Assembly: GCF_016706325.1 (NCBI RefSeq)
Contig: NZ_JADJJX010000001.1
Coordinates: 1,054,001-1,118,000 of the forward strand
Direction: 5' to 3'
DNA: 64,000 nt
Origin: Methanothrix sp.
GTDB taxonomy: Archaea > Halobacteriota > Methanosarcinia > Methanotrichales > Methanotrichaceae
Numbering within the stretch: the stretch's first letter is position 1; every line of letters begins with the position of its first letter. This document shows positions 63,257 through 64,000 of the stretch, in pieces. The notes under the pieces were generated by a model. It was not told the origin of the DNA, made no database searches, and was given only the letters and a program-made list of their open reading frames with translations. The position numbers and the translations under genes are program-made.

Positions 63257-64000
63257 AGTCCCTGGCTATACTGCTCTTCCCCCGGGACAGGGATAAGGGG
63301 GAGAGGATCGCTCAGGCCCTGAGCGATCGATATCAGTCTACTATAATCCTCTACGAGGAGGGGAGGATGAAGAGGCTCTTGGAGAGGTACGATCTATTGG
63401 TGGCGATCATGGCAGTGGGGATTGTGACCAGAAGCCTCTGCCGCCACCTGCAGGACAAATGGCGGGACCGGCCAGTGGTGGCAGTCGACTCCGCCCTGAG
63501 ATGTGCTGTGCCGGTGGTGGGGGGCCACCATGGGGCCAACGATCTGGCCCTCCACCTGGCGGAGGGGCTTGGCCTATATCCGGCTATAACCACTGCCACT
63601 GACGCCTCCGGCCGGCCCTGCCTGGAGAGCGTGGCCCGGCGGCTGAATGCCTCTGTGCTGAACAGGAGCTCCTCCAAGGCGATCAACCTCGCCTTCCTGA
63701 GGGAGGATGTGCCGGTATTGAGGCTGAAGGGCCCCAGGATCCTGCTGGTGGATGAGGATGTAGCAGTGCTCAAGGGCAAAGGGCTGGTCTTGGGGGTGGG
63801 AGCAAGAAAGGGCATATCCCCGGATGAGGTTCTGGAGGCGGTGGACCGGGCCCTGGAGGAGTGCGGCAGGAGAAGGGAGGAGATAGCATTTCTGGCCAGC
63901 GCCTGGATCAAAAGGGAGGAAGAGGGCCTGCTGAGGGCAGCGGGGGCTCTGGATAGGGAGATCATCTTTCTCTCCCGGGAGGAGCTCAACTCCCAAAAGC
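63253..64000 (+). CDS. cbiG: Cobalt-precorrin 5A hydrolase CbiG, partial, apparent CTG start
   Basis: At least 249 residues to the right edge; still open. CbiG opens the lactone ring of cobalt-precorrin 5A, releasing acetaldehyde. Family blocks: LVAIMAVGIVTRSLCRHLQD, PVVAVDSALRCAVPVVGGHH then GANDLA, ITTATDASGRP, KGLVLGVGARKGISPDEVLE. The frame is open after a stop at 63154-63156, with no ATG, GTG or TTG until 63367; the N-terminus LKSLAILLFPRDRDKGERIA fits a start at CTG 63253, overlapping the cbiF stop as CTGA. Confidence 0.88.
   Translation, partial: MKSLAILLFPRDRDKGERIAQALSDRYQSTIILYEEGRMKRLLERYDLLVAIMAVGIVTRSLCRHLQDKWRDRPVVAVDSALRCAVPVVGGHHGANDLALHLAEGLGLYPAITTATDASGRPCLESVARRLNASVLNRSSSKAINLAFLREDVPVLRLKGPRILLVDEDVAVLKGKGLVLGVGARKGISPDEVLEAVDRALEECGRRREEIAFLASAWIKREEEGLLRAAGALDREIIFLSREELNSQK

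Overview
The window looks like a chromosomal segment of a methanogenic euryarchaeon, most probably an acetate-using Methanothrix (Methanosaeta)-type member of the Methanosarcinales. The evidence is gene content: archaeal EF-2, EF-1A, S10, aIF2-alpha, Nop10, S27e and L44e, PriS and GINS, Orc1/Cdc6, AglB, McrC, a methanofuran-type ATP-grasp ligase and an anaerobic cobalamin operon. The genus call is inference. Most of the DNA is moderately GC-rich with tightly packed genes; three AT-rich stretches stand out (16.4-24.3 kb, 56.1-56.4 kb and 57.2-58.4 kb).

Layout. 0-2.8 kb: end of a str-type operon (EF-2, EF-1A, S10), then tRNA-Arg(CCG). 2.9-16.1 kb: single genes and small units: AbrB-type regulator, a frameshifted secreted protein, soluble HAD phosphatase, coiled-coil/HTH protein, an RND exporter divergent from a GbsR/MarR regulator, pentapeptide-repeat channel, methanogen-type thymidylate synthase, nuclease-like protein, rubrerythrin, riboflavin synthase and a dockerin-bearing metal/cobalamin binding protein. 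16.3-24.4 kb: an AT-rich island of nested insertion sequences (ISM1-like, IS630 remnant split by an IS21 element, IS1634, and a possible IS605-type end) around one intact cargo gene, a P-loop ATPase. The island is bracketed by two 93-bp direct repeats that can fold into a long hairpin. 24.6-31.6 kb: nitrilase-type hydrolase, then the archaeal information-processing cluster priS, GINS, rpl44e, rps27e, aIF2-alpha, nop10, PAC2 protein, PmbA/TldD and PRPP synthetase. 31.7-41.7 kb: AzlCD, a creatininase-family hydrolase coupled to the oligosaccharyltransferase AglB, tRNA-Ile(GAT), QueD, diphthine synthase, McrC, phosphoglycerate mutase and an ADP-ribosylglycohydrolase.

41.7-45.9 kb: an arginine operon argC, CBS protein, argJ, argH, apparently leaderless. 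45.9-50.7 kb: a surface-polysaccharide set (sugar epimerase, GT4, GT2, Wzm/Wzt-type exporter) that may relate to the N-glycosylation done by AglB. 50.8-54.4 kb: a candidate structured RNA, NikR, a secreted TPR protein, an iron/cobalamin-type ABC ATPase and the ruin of a peptide/nickel-type ABC ATPase. 54.5-57 kb: BofA-like protein, orc1/cdc6 and, next to it, a candidate replication origin with two or three ORB-like boxes and an AT-rich stretch. 57.2-58.4 kb: a second ISM1-like copy inserted 9 bp before an acyltransferase-like membrane protein. 58.4-64 kb: PfkB kinase, MfnD-like ligase, and cbiT-cbiL-cbiF-cbiG running off the right edge.

Caution on sequence quality: many apparent frameshifts (3.5, 16.1, 18.5, 18.8, 19.9, 20.1 and 23.3 kb, and both ISM1-like copies) involve single-base changes, often in homopolymer runs. 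Two otherwise normal genes (priS, cbiG) lack a standard start codon at the expected place. These may be real decay, unusual initiation, or sequencing error.
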